Part shown: positions 31,095-41,311 of the stretch, piece by piece
Layout: each line of letters opens with the position of its first letter
How positions within the stretch are numbered: the stretch's first letter is position 1
Assembly (NCBI RefSeq): GCF_001687325.1
Contig: NZ_LZRD01000017.1
Span: forward strand, 62,001-126,000
DNA length: 64,000 bases
Reading direction: 5' to 3'
DNA from: Streptomyces sp. PTY087I2
Lineage (GTDB): Bacteria > Actinomycetota > Actinomycetes > Streptomycetales > Streptomycetaceae
Translations under genes and position numbers: made by a program
Notes under the pieces: generated by a model
Told to the model about the DNA's origin: nothing
The model's input: only the letters and a program-made list of their open reading frames with translations
Database searches by the model: none

Positions 31095-33953
31095 GTGCAA
31101 CTGAGCGACGCGTTCCTCGACGACCTGGTGCGGCGCATCACCGACGAGAGGTCAGACGTCTTCGGCGCGTTCTACACGCCGTATCTGCGGGACGGCGCCC
31201 AGCGCATCGCCGGGCTCGCCGCCACCCTCCGGGGCCCGGACACGATGGAGGACGTCGCCGACCTCGCCGGGGTCGCCGAGTCCGCGCTCCGCTCGCTCAT
31301 GGGCCTCTGCGTCGAGACCGGCGTCCGCACCCTCATCGCCTCCTTCCGCGCCCAGGACACCGGGTACGAGGCGTTCCACGCCCACCTCGCCCAGGCCCCC
31401 GGCCGGCAGGCGGTGCTCGACCGCTTCCCCGAGCTGGACCGGCTGCTGCGCCTCGCCACCGCCCGTACCGCACGGACGGTGGCCGACGTGCTGCACGCCG
31501 CCGTCGCGGACCGGGCCGAGCTGGACGCGCTCCTCGGCGGACCCGGCCGGATCGTCTCGGTCACCCCGGGCCTCGGCGACGCCCACCGGGGCGGGCGGAC
31601 CGTCTGCCTGGTGGTCCGCGACGACGGCGCGCGGGCCGTGTACAAGCCGCAGCAGGACAACTGCCAGCAGCTCCTGACCTCCCTGCGCACGCTCCTCGAC
31701 GCCGACGGCTCGTTCTTCGGGCCGCTGCACCCCCGTACGCTCGTCCGGCCCGCCCACGTCTGGCAGGAGTTCGTGGTCCACGCCGACCTCGACGGCACGG
31801 CGGAGCACAGCGCCCGCTACTTCCGCCGCTTCGGCCGGTCCGCCGCGCTCCTGTCGATGCTGGGCGCCACCGACCTGCACCACGAGAACATCATCTCCAC
31901 CCCGGACGGCCCGGTCGTCATCGACACCGAGACCCTGGTGTCGCTTCCCAACACCGCGCCCGAGCAGGGTCGTTCGGTGTCGGCCGCCGCCGCCCTCAAT
32001 CTCGACATCGAGCACTCGGTGCTCAACACCCTGCTCTTTCCCGCCCGTTACGCCGGATCCAAGCTGGACGTCGACATCTCCGGGATCGGCTGTGTACGGC
32101 CGGGGGCCTCCGAGCACCTTCAGTCGTACCTGGTCGTGGACGCGGGCACGGACGACATCCGCTTCGACCGCAGCCAGGTCGTCGTCGAGCACGGCTCCAA
32201 CATGGCCACCGTGGCGGGCGAGCCGCTGGACCCGCGCCGCTGGACGGACGAGCTCGTCGCCGGGTTCCGTGAGGCCCGCACCCTGCTCGCCGCCCACCGC
32301 GACGCCGTCGAGGCGGCCGTACGGGACTCCGCCGGCTGGGCCGTGCGCCAGGTCGTCCGCCCGACCTACGTCTACGCCCGGTTCCTGGAGGCCTCCACGC
32401 ACCCCGTGCACCTGGGCAGCCGCCAGGACCGGGCCGACCTGCTCGGCAAACTGCCGCGCCACTACCGGGGCACCGCCGCCGAGTCGGCCGACGCCGTGCA
32501 CCGGGAGGAGGTCGCCGCCCTGCTCGACCTCGATGTGCCGTTCTTCACCGTGGACTGCGACTCCGGGCTGCTGCGCGGCGACTTCGACGAGGAGATCCGC
32601 AGCGCCGCGCGCCTCACGCCCCGCGAGTCCGCGCTCGCCGCCGTACGGTCGTTCTTCGCCCGGCCCGCCGACCGCGACCCCCTCTACCTCCGTTACGCCC
32701 TGGCCGGTTCCGCCGACGACGTGTGGGAGCGGCGGGAGCCCGCCACCGGGCCCGCCCCGGCCGCCTCGCCCGTCCACCTCGCCGACCCGGCCGGCTGGCA
32801 CGCCCTGCTCCGCGACCTCGTCGTCGGCGATGCGGACGCCCCGACCTGGCTGACGCCCCGCCTCCGGGGCGACGGGCTGCGCCTCGGCGGGATCGACGCG
32901 ACGCTGTACGACGGCGGCGGGCTGCTGCTGCACCTCGCGCAGAGCGCGGCCCGCACCGGCACGTCCCCGGTCGGCGTGGATCTGGAGCGGGTCCGCGCCT
33001 CGGCCGTGCACTCGCGGCCGGCCGTGCTCGACGGTTCGCCGCTGTCGATGTCGCCGTTCACCGGCGTGCTCTCCGACCTGGTGACCGACTGGGAGATCCG
33101 GCGGCTGGCCTCGCCCGCCGCCCGGTTCCGCGCGGGCGACGAGCACGTCCGATTCCGCCCGGCCCAGGGCGCGTTCGACGTCGACAGCCTGTCCGCCGCC
33201 GACTTCGACCACCTCAACGGCTACGGCGGCTACCTCGTCCACCTCGCCGCCCACACCGCGCACGGCGCGACCGAGCTCACCGGGGCCGGGACCGAGCGGC
33301 TGCTGCGCCGCCTCGTGGCGGTGGACGGCGACCCGGCCGACCACCCCGAGGACGGCGAACTCGGTCTCGCCCACGGCAGGTTCGGCCGGATCACCGCTCT
33401 GTCCGCGATGGTCGCGGCGGGTCTCGACGAGGACAGCGGCGCCCGCGCCCATCTGGAGCGGTTCGCCGAGGCGTACGGCCGCCACCGCTGGCAGGACGCG
33501 GCCCTGCGCGACCCGGGAACGGGCAACGGCGGCTGGTGCAAGGGGTATGCGGGCATCGCGTACGCGCACGCCACTCTCCTCACCGCCCTCGGCGAACCCG
33601 TCGGCCGGATCGCGGAAGCCGTGGCCCCGGAGATCGATCGCGTCCTGGAGCCCGCCGGTTCCACGCGGAGCACCGCGATCGCCCCCGACCTCAGCCTCTG
33701 CCACGGGCTCGCCGGCCGCATCGCGGTCCTCTGCCATCTGGCGGACCTGCTCCACCGCCCCGACCTGCGCGAAGCCGCCGCCGCGCTGCACACCGCGTTC
33801 CTCGACCGGTACGGAAACGGCGGCTGGTCCTGCGGGATCGGCACCGAACCCCTCCTGCCGTCCTACTTCCTCGGCCTCTCCGGCTGGTTCGCCGCCCAGG
33901 CGATGCTCGACCACCCCGGAACCGGCCTTCCCCGCTGCCTCGGAGGCCGCTGA
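31095..33953 (+). CDS. lanM2: Class II lanthionine synthetase LanM (second copy)
   Basis: The product is about 952 aa and clearly diverged from LanM1. Dehydratase motifs are GDAHRGGRTVCL near 161, VYKPQ near 181 (Gln where LanM1 has His), DLHHEN near 259 and VIDTETLVSL. Cyclase zinc ligands are in GGWCKGYAG (about 813) and LCHGLAG (about 868). All catalytic signatures seem intact. GTG 31095 follows AAGAGAG; the frame is open far upstream but that part is a shadow of lanM1. It lies next to the beta precursor and is presumably dedicated to it. Its stop overlaps the lanT start (TGATG). Confidence 0.94.
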   Translation: MQLSDAFLDDLVRRITDERSDVFGAFYTPYLRDGAQRIAGLAATLRGPDTMEDVADLAGVAESALRSLMGLCVETGVRTLIASFRAQDTGYEAFHAHLAQAPGRQAVLDRFPELDRLLRLATARTARTVADVLHAAVADRAELDALLGGPGRIVSVTPGLGDAHRGGRTVCLVVRDDGARAVYKPQQDNCQQLLTSLRTLLDADGSFFGPLHPRTLVRPAHVWQEFVVHADLDGTAEHSARYFRRFGRSAALLSMLGATDLHHENIISTPDGPVVIDTETLVSLPNTAPEQGRSVSAAAALNLDIEHSVLNTLLFPARYAGSKLDVDISGIGCVRPGASEHLQSYLVVDAGTDDIRFDRSQVVVEHGSNMATVAGEPLDPRRWTDELVAGFREARTLLAAHRDAVEAAVRDSAGWAVRQVVRPTYVYARFLEASTHPVHLGSRQDRADLLGKLPRHYRGTAAESADAVHREEVAALLDLDVPFFTVDCDSGLLRGDFDEEIRSAARLTPRESALAAVRSFFARPADRDPLYLRYALAGSADDVWERREPATGPAPAASPVHLADPAGWHALLRDLVVGDADAPTWLTPRLRGDGLRLGGIDATLYDGGGLLLHLAQSAARTGTSPVGVDLERVRASAVHSRPAVLDGSPLSMSPFTGVLSDLVTDWEIRRLASPAARFRAGDEHVRFRPAQGAFDVDSLSAADFDHLNGYGGYLVHLAAHTAHGATELTGAGTERLLRRLVAVDGDPADHPEDGELGLAHGRFGRITALSAMVAAGLDEDSGARAHLERFAEAYGRHRWQDAALRDPGTGNGGWCKGYAGIAYAHATLLTALGEPVGRIAEAVAPEIDRVLEPAGSTRSTAIAPDLSLCHGLAGRIAVLCHLADLLHRPDLREAAAALHTAFLDRYGNGGWSCGIGTEPLLPSYFLGLSGWFAAQAMLDHPGTGLPRCLGGR

Positions 33954-36115
33954 TGGCATGGCGTATGCGCAGAGTCCGACGGGTCCGCGAGGTCCAGCAG
34001 TTCGCCCAGGCCGAATGCGGTCTGTGCTGCATCGCGATGATCCTCTCGGCGTACGGCTCCCGCGATTCGGTGGCCGGGCTGCGCCGGGACCACGAGGTGG
34101 GGCGCGACGGCCTCACCATCAAGCAGATCGCGGCCATCCTGCGCGGCCGTGGCTTCGAAGTGCGGGCGTTCCGGGCCGGGGTGGAGCGGCTCGATCAGCT
34201 GGCGCTGCCGCTCATCGCGTACTGGGACGACAGCCATGTCGTGGTCGTCGAGGAGATCGACGAGCACCGGGTGACCGTCGTCGACCCGGGCGGCGGGCGG
34301 CGCACCTACCCGGCGGAGGAGTTCGCCGAGCACTACTCCGGCCTCGCGCTCGAAGCCGTACCGACGCCGGAGCACCGGCCCGAGCAGCACCGGGAGCCCA
34401 GCGTCTGGCGGGAGTTCCTGCGCTCGCTGACCGGGGCCCGGAAGCCGCTGCTCCAGGCGTTCCTGATGTCGCTGGTGCTGTACTCGTTCACCATCTTCAT
34501 GCCGATCGCCACCCAGTACGCGGTCAACGACTACGCGGGCTATCTGGAGAAGGCCCCGATCGCCCTCGTGCTGGTGGCGTTCACCGTCCCGATGGCGGTG
34601 TTCTTCCTGCTCTCGCTGCTCAGAACCGTGGCGCTGGCGTCCGTGATCCGGAGCCTGGGCGAGGCGATGATGGGGAAGACGTTCCGGCGGCTGCTGGACC
34701 TGCCGTACAAGTACTTCGCCAACCGCTCGCAGGGGGAGCTGTTCTACCGGCTCTCCAGCATCACGTCCGTACGGGACATGATCTCCAGCCAGCTGTCGGT
34801 CGTGCTGCTCGATCTCGGCAGCCTGATCGCGATCTTCAGCTATATGTTCTACCGCTCGTTCACCCTCGGTGCGACGGCGTTCGCGGTCTTCCTGACCATG
34901 CTCGCCGTGGCCGTGGCGACGTACCGGCCGATCCGGCGGATCACCGAGCGGGAGATCAGCGAGACGACGAAGTCCTCCTCGCTCCAGATGGAGGCGCTGT
35001 CCTCGATCGAGACGCTGAAGGTCTCCGGGATGACCGGCACGTTCTTCCGGGACTGGCAGAAGGTCTACGCGGCGGGGATGGAGCAGACCCGGCGGCGCAT
35101 CGTCCTCCAGGGCGTGGCGACCAGCGGCTACGCGGTGTTCCAGGTGTTCGGGCCGCTGCTCGTGCTGGCGGTGGGGCTGTGGCTCGTGCTGAACGGTTCG
35201 CTGGACCTCGGTTCGGCGGTGGCGGCGCAGACGCTGACCGCGACGAGCCTCGGCATGGTGATGTCGCTGTCCGGCGCGTTCACCCAGCTGATCACGGCGA
35301 ACGCGCAGGTGGCGCGGGTCGGCGACATCCTCCACCAGCCGGAGGACCCGGGGGCGTTCGGCGACCGGCAGGCCGCCGTGCGGGGCGCGGTGCGGCTGCG
35401 GAACGTGGGGTTCTCCTACCCCGGCTCCCGCACCCCGGCCCTGGCGGACGTCTCGTTCGACATCCGGCCCGGCGAACGGGTCGCGATCGTGGGCAGTTCC
35501 GGCTCGGGCAAGAGCACGCTGGGCAAGCTCCTCATGGGGCTGTACCCGATCCGGTCCGGTGACGTCCTCTACGACGGGGTGTCGATCCGCGAGATGGACG
35601 CCGACGCGTTCTACCGGAGCGCCGCGTACGTTCCGCAGGACATCGTCCTCAGCAACCGCAGCATCGCGGACAACATCCGCTTCGGGGTGCCCGACGCCAC
35701 GATGGAGGCGGTCGTCGACGCCGCGCGCCAAGCGCATGTGCACGACGACATCGCGGCGATGCCGCTGGGCTACCACACCCCGGTCCGCGAGATGGGCAAC
35801 AGCCTCTCCGGCGGCCAGCGCCAGCGGATCGCGCTCGCCCGCGCGCTCGCCCGGCGGCCCCGCGTCCTCGTGCTCGACGAGGCGACGAGCGCGCTGGACA
35901 CCGTCACCGAGTCCCGGATCGCCGCCGCGCTGGACCGGCTGGAGTGCACGCGGATCATCATCGCCCACCGGCTGTCGACCATCGTGAACGCCGATCTCGT
36001 GGTGGTGCTGGAACACGGCCGGGTCGTCCAGACCGGCCGCCACGAGGAGCTGATCACCGAGCCCGGCCCGTACCGGGACCTGGTCCGCTCCCAGGTCGAC
36101 CTCAACACCGTCTGA
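33953..36115 (+). CDS. lanT: LanT: C39-peptidase ABC transporter for lantibiotic export and leader removal
   Basis: The product is 720 aa. The N-terminal C39 protease has catalytic Cys22 in QAECGLCC, His near 94 in DDSHVVVV and Asp near 110 in VVDPGGG. Six membrane helices follow (about 160-440), then the ATPase with Walker A VGSSGSGKST (about 513), signature LSGGQRQR (about 617) and Walker B VLVLDEATS (about 639). It should cleave both leaders after AAG during export. Start ATG 33953 shares a base with the lanM2 stop, so translation is coupled. Confidence 0.95.
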   Translation: MAWRMRRVRRVREVQQFAQAECGLCCIAMILSAYGSRDSVAGLRRDHEVGRDGLTIKQIAAILRGRGFEVRAFRAGVERLDQLALPLIAYWDDSHVVVVEEIDEHRVTVVDPGGGRRTYPAEEFAEHYSGLALEAVPTPEHRPEQHREPSVWREFLRSLTGARKPLLQAFLMSLVLYSFTIFMPIATQYAVNDYAGYLEKAPIALVLVAFTVPMAVFFLLSLLRTVALASVIRSLGEAMMGKTFRRLLDLPYKYFANRSQGELFYRLSSITSVRDMISSQLSVVLLDLGSLIAIFSYMFYRSFTLGATAFAVFLTMLAVAVATYRPIRRITEREISETTKSSSLQMEALSSIETLKVSGMTGTFFRDWQKVYAAGMEQTRRRIVLQGVATSGYAVFQVFGPLLVLAVGLWLVLNGSLDLGSAVAAQTLTATSLGMVMSLSGAFTQLITANAQVARVGDILHQPEDPGAFGDRQAAVRGAVRLRNVGFSYPGSRTPALADVSFDIRPGERVAIVGSSGSGKSTLGKLLMGLYPIRSGDVLYDGVSIREMDADAFYRSAAYVPQDIVLSNRSIADNIRFGVPDATMEAVVDAARQAHVHDDIAAMPLGYHTPVREMGNSLSGGQRQRIALARALARRPRVLVLDEATSALDTVTESRIAAALDRLECTRIIIAHRLSTIVNADLVVVLEHGRVVQTGRHEELITEPGPYRDLVRSQVDLNTV

Positions 36116-36148
36116 AAAAGGCCAGAGAGAAGGAGGAGGAGCCGTCGC

Positions 36149-36894
<746 letters not shown>

Positions 36895-36898
<4 letters not shown>

Positions 36899-37779
36899 GC
36901 ACGGGTACGAGCACGAGCACGGGTACGGTGGCGCGGACGGACCGGTCCGCGCGCCCGGCCACGGACTCCGGAGCCGGCTCCGGCGCGGTCTCCACGGCCG
37001 ATCTCCTGCGGTCCGAGGTGCTGAAGCTGACCACGACCCGGCTGTGGTGGATCCTGCTGCTCGCCGCCCTCGCGGGCAGCGCGGGCCTCACCGCGCTGAT
37101 CGTCTTCGGCGGCCTCAACGCCCCGCGCAGCCCGTTGAGTTTCGGCACGGCGGCCGACGCCGTACCGGCGTACAACATGGCGGTCGCGCTCGCGTACGTC
37201 TTCCCGCTGGCCATCGGCGTGATCACGGTGACGCAGGAGTACCACGCGCGCACGATCTCCGCGACGCTGCTGGCCGAGCCGCGCCGGGCCCGCGTCTACG
37301 GGGCCAAGCTCCTCGTCGGGCTGGGCACGGCGTTCGTGTACGGGACGGTGGCGGTGCTCTCCGGCGCCCTGGTGTCGGCGGCGCTGCTCGCGGGCCACGG
37401 GGAGCCGACGTACCTCACGGACGGCGCGGTGCTCGGCGCGCTGGGCGGCAGCATCCTGGTGATGACCCTGTGGGGCGCGATCGGCGTCGGCGTGGGCGCG
37501 CTGGTACGCAACCAGGTGGCGGCGATCGTCGGCATCCTGCTGGTCACGCAGTTCCTGGAGCCGACCCTGCGGATCCTCGCCTCCTCGCTCGGCAACGCGG
37601 AGCTGGGCAACCTGCTGCCCGGCGGGGCGGGCGACCTGGCGGGCGGCGGCACGATCATGACGGCCGCGGCGGAGGCGGACGGCGGCTCGCAGGGCCTCGG
37701 CTTCCTGGTCCTCGCCCTGTACGCGGTGGCGATCGGGGCGGTGGGCGCGGCGCGCTTCACCCGGTACGAGGCGTCCTGA
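36895..37779 (+). CDS. lanE: Lantibiotic immunity-type ABC permease (LanE-like)
   Basis: The product is 294 aa. A low-complexity Ser/Thr/Gly start (MSTGTSTSTGTVARTDRS) is followed by the ABC-2 entry LRSEVLKLTTTRLWWILLLA and six membrane helices, with VTQEYHARTISATLLAEPRR in the cytoplasmic loop. Start ATG 36895 overlaps the LanF stop. It is the membrane half of the presumed immunity exporter. No LanG partner is present, so LanE may homodimerise. A strong terminator hairpin starts 20 bp after its stop and closes the operon. Confidence 0.87.
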
Positions 37780-37798
37780 GCGAGGCGTCCCGATCCAC

Positions 37799-37845
37799 GA
37801 ACGCCGGGGCCGCCGCACTGGTCAGGTGCGGCGGCCCCGGCGTTC
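37799..37845. terminator. Strong bidirectional terminator closing the lantibiotic operon
   Basis: Two 20-base arms (37799-37818 and 37826-37845) are perfectly complementary around the 7-base loop TGGTCAG. The hairpin lies between lanE and the convergent small membrane protein gene, so it can end transcription from both sides. Confidence 0.85.
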
Positions 37846-37884
37846 TTCGTGACCGGTCCCCCCGGCCGGATCACTCAGCCGGAT

Positions 37885-38082
37885 TCACTCGGCCCCGTGG
37901 GTCGAGCGCTCCTTCTTCTGCACCGTGACATTCACGCCCGCGAGCATCACCGCGAGCAGAAGCGGAATCACGACGCCGGTCGGGCTGTCCCCGAAGAGCG
38001 GCGCGATCAGCGCGAACACCAGCAGAATGACCACCGGCGCCCAGCGAAGGGCTTCCTTCTTCTTCCCCACGACGTTTCCCAT
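37885..38082 (-). CDS. Small two-helix membrane protein
   Basis: The product is 65 aa: a basic start (MGNVVGKKKEALRW), helix 1 APVVILLVFALIAPLFG, a short loop DSPTG, helix 2 VVIPLLLAVMLAGVNVTVQ and a basic tail. AAGGAG sits eight bases before ATG 38082, which decides this start over ATG 38097. No family is recognised. It lies between the immunity transporter and the regulator, on the regulator's strand. It might be an accessory immunity peptide, but this rests on position only. Confidence 0.7.
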   Translation of the reverse strand: MGNVVGKKKEALRWAPVVILLVFALIAPLFGDSPTGVVIPLLLAVMLAGVNVTVQKKERSTHGAE

Positions 38083-38113
38083 GACGGTCTCCTTCATGTT
38101 GTGTGCGGCCGGT

Positions 38114-38773
38114 TCAGCCGGCCACCGGCATACGCGCCACGAGCTGACCGCGGTTACGGAATCCGGTCTTCTGCAAAATGTTCGACATATGGAACTTCAC
38201 GGTGCTCTCCGCGATATAGAGGGCGCCGGCGATCTCGCTGTTGTTCATTCCCTTCGACACCAGAGAGACCACTTCGTACTCCCGTGCCGTCAGGGCCGGA
38301 TCATGCGCCCGCCCCGGCCGCCGCGACGGCACGGGAACGGCGGTCGGCCGGAAGGCCCCCGCCGGTGCGGACGGCTGCCCGCGCAGCAGCGGGCGGACGA
38401 GCGTGGGCGAGATCCACCCGTGCCCGGCGGCGACCTCCTGCACGGCCTCCAGGAAGGCCTCGTCCAGGTCGTCCCGGTCCACGACCGCGCGGACGTCGGC
38501 TTTCACCGCGCCGAGCCGGTCGATCTCCGAGCCGTAGGTCAGCGCCACGACCGGTGTGGCGCCCCGTATCTCGTCGAGCCGGTCGATGTCGACGACCAGG
38601 ACGTCGCACGGAACCCCGGACGCGACACCGGTCCGGTCGTCGGACGAAAGGAGCCCCCCGGCCCCCTCGCACGCGACGGCGTTCCAGCCACGATGGGCGA
38701 AGAGTCGGGTGAGTCTCCGCCGCAACGACAATCTGGCGACCATCAGCCCCACGGCTATACAGTCATCTGCCAT
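38114..38773 (-). CDS. LuxR-family regulator with degenerate receiver domain
   Basis: The product is about 219 aa. The C-terminal helix-turn-helix is clear (LTAREYEVVSLVSKGMNNSE and AESTVKFHMSNILQKTGFRN). The N-terminal half has receiver-like size and hydrophobic pattern, but VLVVDIDRLDEI replaces the usual D-x-x-M-P phosphorylation site and the acidic pair is missing, so it is probably controlled without phosphorylation. ATG 38773 is chosen; upstream sequence is AT-rich and non-coding. No kinase gene is coupled to it. It is the likely pathway-specific regulator of the lantibiotic genes. Confidence 0.82.
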   Translation of the reverse strand: MADDCIAVGLMVARLSLRRRLTRLFAHRGWNAVACEGAGGLLSSDDRTGVASGVPCDVLVVDIDRLDEIRGATPVVALTYGSEIDRLGAVKADVRAVVDRDDLDEAFLEAVQEVAAGHGWISPTLVRPLLRGQPSAPAGAFRPTAVPVPSRRPGRAHDPALTAREYEVVSLVSKGMNNSEIAGALYIAESTVKFHMSNILQKTGFRNRGQLVARMPVAG

Positions 38774-39035
38774 TTCTGCCCTACTTCCCCCGTACGGCCG
38801 CCGGCGGGGCGGATCCGTCACGACGGCCCCCGCACGGCGTGCGCTGGTCAAGGCGCGCAGCGATCCTATCTTTCCCAGGGAAATGACAGCAAGCAGCCAT
38901 ACACTTAAGGGAGGCGGGTCCGAATTATCCGGCCAATTGACGGGGACACCCCCCGCCGGTCGGCGGGGTCCGGGATCACCGATCTCCTCCTGGAGAAGGA
39001 CCGGAAAGACGGTTTCCGTTCCTGCGGACACACCC

Positions 39036-40247
39036 TCAGAAAGTCTGCCGGGACGGAAAGACCGCCTGGATCCGGAATCCGCCGTCCGGCTCGGGACCGG
39101 CCTCGAAGGTGCCGCCGAGGAGCAGGGCCCGTTCGCGCAGACCGATGAGACCGTGGCCGCCGCCGGGCAGACCGAGGGAGGCGGCGGAGCCGTCGTCGGC
39201 GGTGTTGCGGACGTCGACCCGCAGCCCGCCGTCCAGGGGCTGGACCCGTATGTCCACCGCGGCGCCGGGAGCGTGCTTGGTCACGTTGGTGAGGGCTTCC
39301 TGAACCGTGCGGTAGGCGGCCCGCTCCACTGCCTGGGACCAGTGGCCGGGGCCGTCCGGGGCGGCGAGCGTGACGCGCAGACCGCAGTCGCGGACCAGGG
39401 CGGGCAGGTCCGTGAGCCGGGGCTGCGGGTCGAGGCCGGGCGCGGGGCCACCGGCCGCGCGCAGGACGCCCACCATGTGCTGGAGCTCGGTGAGGGTCTT
39501 CACGGAGAGCTCGCGGACGATCCCGGCGGTCGACCGTACGGTGGCCGCGTCCGGTTCGCCGACCTGGAGCGCCCCGGCCTGGAGGCTGATGAGGCTGACC
39601 TGGTGGGCGACGACGTCGTGCATCTCCCGCGCCAGCCAGGCCCGTTCGGTGGCGAGGGTCCGCTCGGCGAGCAGCCGGTGCTCGCGCTCCCGGCCCTCCG
39701 CCAGCTCCCGCTGCCTCTCGCGCCGCACCCGGGCCGTACGCCCCAGGATCAGCGCCCCGGCGGCCAGGACGCAGGAGTCCATCGCCATGATCAGGGTCTC
39801 CCGGTCGACCGCGAGCTCCGGCAGGTCCGTGACCGGGTACGGCAGGAACTGCGCCAGGGCGACCGCGACGGCCCCCACGACTCCGACGACCACGTTGCGG
39901 CGGCGGTCGGCGAGGCAGTACAGCGCGATCAGCGGGGCGAACGCCAGGTGGCCGACGTACATCCCGGGCAGGCCGACGAGCAGCACCACCTCGGGGCAGC
40001 GCCGCCGCAGCACCAGCGCGCCCGCCGCGGCGAGCGCGACCCAGAGGCCGGGCCCGGGGCCGAAGCCGTTGACGAGGAGCCCGTCGACCACGGCGATCCC
40101 GACCGGCACGGCGGCACGGCCGAGGGCCCGCGTCCGGCGGGACGGGTTCCGAAAAGAGCCGGGGCGCCGGAGCGTACGGGAGAGGCGAAAGCGGGAGAAG
40201 CGCGGACCGGAGAGGCGCGGCGGTATGCGGGGGCGGAGGCGCTTCAC
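39036..40247 (-). CDS. NarL-type sensor histidine kinase
   Basis: The product is 403 aa. A very basic N-terminus is followed by five or six membrane helices (about 43-165), then HisKA_3 with phosphoacceptor in WLAREMHDVVAHQVSLISLQ and HATPase with VQEALTNVTKHAPGAA and GGGHGLIGLRERALLLGG. GTG 40247 overlaps the response regulator stop by four bases (GTGA). The 262-bp gap downstream to the LuxR gene holds an AT-rich stretch near 38860-38940, probably that gene's promoter. A role in controlling the lantibiotic locus is possible but not shown. Confidence 0.9.
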   Translation of the reverse strand: MKRLRPRIPPRLSGPRFSRFRLSRTLRRPGSFRNPSRRTRALGRAAVPVGIAVVDGLLVNGFGPGPGLWVALAAAGALVLRRRCPEVVLLVGLPGMYVGHLAFAPLIALYCLADRRRNVVVGVVGAVAVALAQFLPYPVTDLPELAVDRETLIMAMDSCVLAAGALILGRTARVRRERQRELAEGREREHRLLAERTLATERAWLAREMHDVVAHQVSLISLQAGALQVGEPDAATVRSTAGIVRELSVKTLTELQHMVGVLRAAGGPAPGLDPQPRLTDLPALVRDCGLRVTLAAPDGPGHWSQAVERAAYRTVQEALTNVTKHAPGAAVDIRVQPLDGGLRVDVRNTADDGSAASLGLPGGGHGLIGLRERALLLGGTFEAGPEPDGGFRIQAVFPSRQTF

Positions 40248-40894
40248 GGCGCCCCGTCGATCAGGCCGGCCCGGTCGGCGAGGACCGCCGCCTGGACCCG
40301 GTTGACCCCGCCCAGCTTGGACAGCACCGAGCTGACGTGGTCCTTGACCGTGCCGTGGGAGAGCCGCAGCTCACGGGCGATCTCCCGGTTGGACAGGCCC
40401 GCGCCGACCAGCGCCAGCACCTGGCGTTCGCGGTCGGTCAGGGCCCCGGTGCGGTCGGCCGCACCGGTCTCCCGGCCCGCGGCGAGATAGCCCTCGATGA
40501 CCGGGCCGACCGCCTCGGGCGCCAGGATCCGGCCCCCGGCGGCCAGTACGCGGACCGCGTGGACGAGCTGTTCCGGGGCAGTGTTCTTCATCAGTAAACC
40601 GACCGCGCCCGAACGCAGCGCGTCGTCGATGTGCCGGCCCGCGTCGAAGGTGGTCAGCATCGCCACGGCGGGCGGCGCGGTCAGCGCGCCCACCTGCCGC
40701 AGCACGGTCAGCCCGTCGACCTCGGGCATCCGGATGTCCAGCAGCAGGACGTCGGGGCGTACCTCCCGTACGCGGTCGACGGCGTCGACCCCGTCGCAGC
40801 AGGCGACCACCTCGATGTCCGGAGCAGCGCCCAAGATCAATTTCAGCCCGGACCGGACCAGCTGCTCGTCGTCCACGACGGCAACCCGAATCAC
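40244..40894 (-). CDS. NarL/FixJ family response regulator
   Basis: The product is 216 aa. The receiver has VVDDEQLVRSGLKLIL, phosphoacceptor in DVLLLDIRMPEVDGLTVL, Thr in MLTTFDAG and Lys in GLLMKNTAPEQL. The LuxR domain has LTDRERQVLALVGAGLSNRE and LSHGTVKDHVSSVLSKLGG. GTG 40894 is chosen because AAGGGG lies seven bases upstream; the in-frame GTG at 40909 lacks a site. First gene of a two-gene operon with the kinase. Confidence 0.92.
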   Translation of the reverse strand: MIRVAVVDDEQLVRSGLKLILGAAPDIEVVACCDGVDAVDRVREVRPDVLLLDIRMPEVDGLTVLRQVGALTAPPAVAMLTTFDAGRHIDDALRSGAVGLLMKNTAPEQLVHAVRVLAAGGRILAPEAVGPVIEGYLAAGRETGAADRTGALTDRERQVLALVGAGLSNREIARELRLSHGTVKDHVSSVLSKLGGVNRVQAAVLADRAGLIDGAP

Positions 40895-41100
40895 GATGCG
40901 CCCCTTCACCCTGCCGACCAGGAATCACCGAAGGGTACGGCAGGAGCGGGGAGCGTTCCAGAGCAAGCGGAACGTTGAATTCCGGACCTCTCGGGCCGGC
41001 CTCGGGCCGACCGCCGGCCGTACCGGCGGCACCGTGAGCCCCTCCGCCACATCTCCGCAACGTGAACATTCTGCGTCAAGTGGCAACGGGCGTGGCGGCC

Positions 41101-41139
41101 TTGACATTTCGTCGCGCGGCCGATGATAAGATCATCTTA
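41101..41139 (+). promoter_or_regulatory. Promoter of the conservon operon with overlapping palindrome
   Basis: TTGACA at 41101-41106 is a perfect -35; a -10 candidate TGATAA follows after 17 bases. A 13-bp inverted repeat TAAGATCATCTTA (41127-41139) covers the -10 and start region, an unusual AT-rich island in this genome. The 417-bp gap 40895-41311 contains no gene; the leader from here to cvnA is about 170 bp. Confidence 0.6.
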
Positions 41140-41311
41140 CTTCCAGTGGGCTGATGGCGTATGGGGGCATTCCGGGAGGAATGGATTCCTCGGCCCCACC
41201 TTCGGAGGGGCACCTCCCGGAGCGGCGCACGGTCGTGGCGAACGAGGCCTGACTGCGTGCCGCCTGACGGGGTGTCAAGCCGTTTCCGCCATGGCACTTG
41301 AAGTGAGTCTC

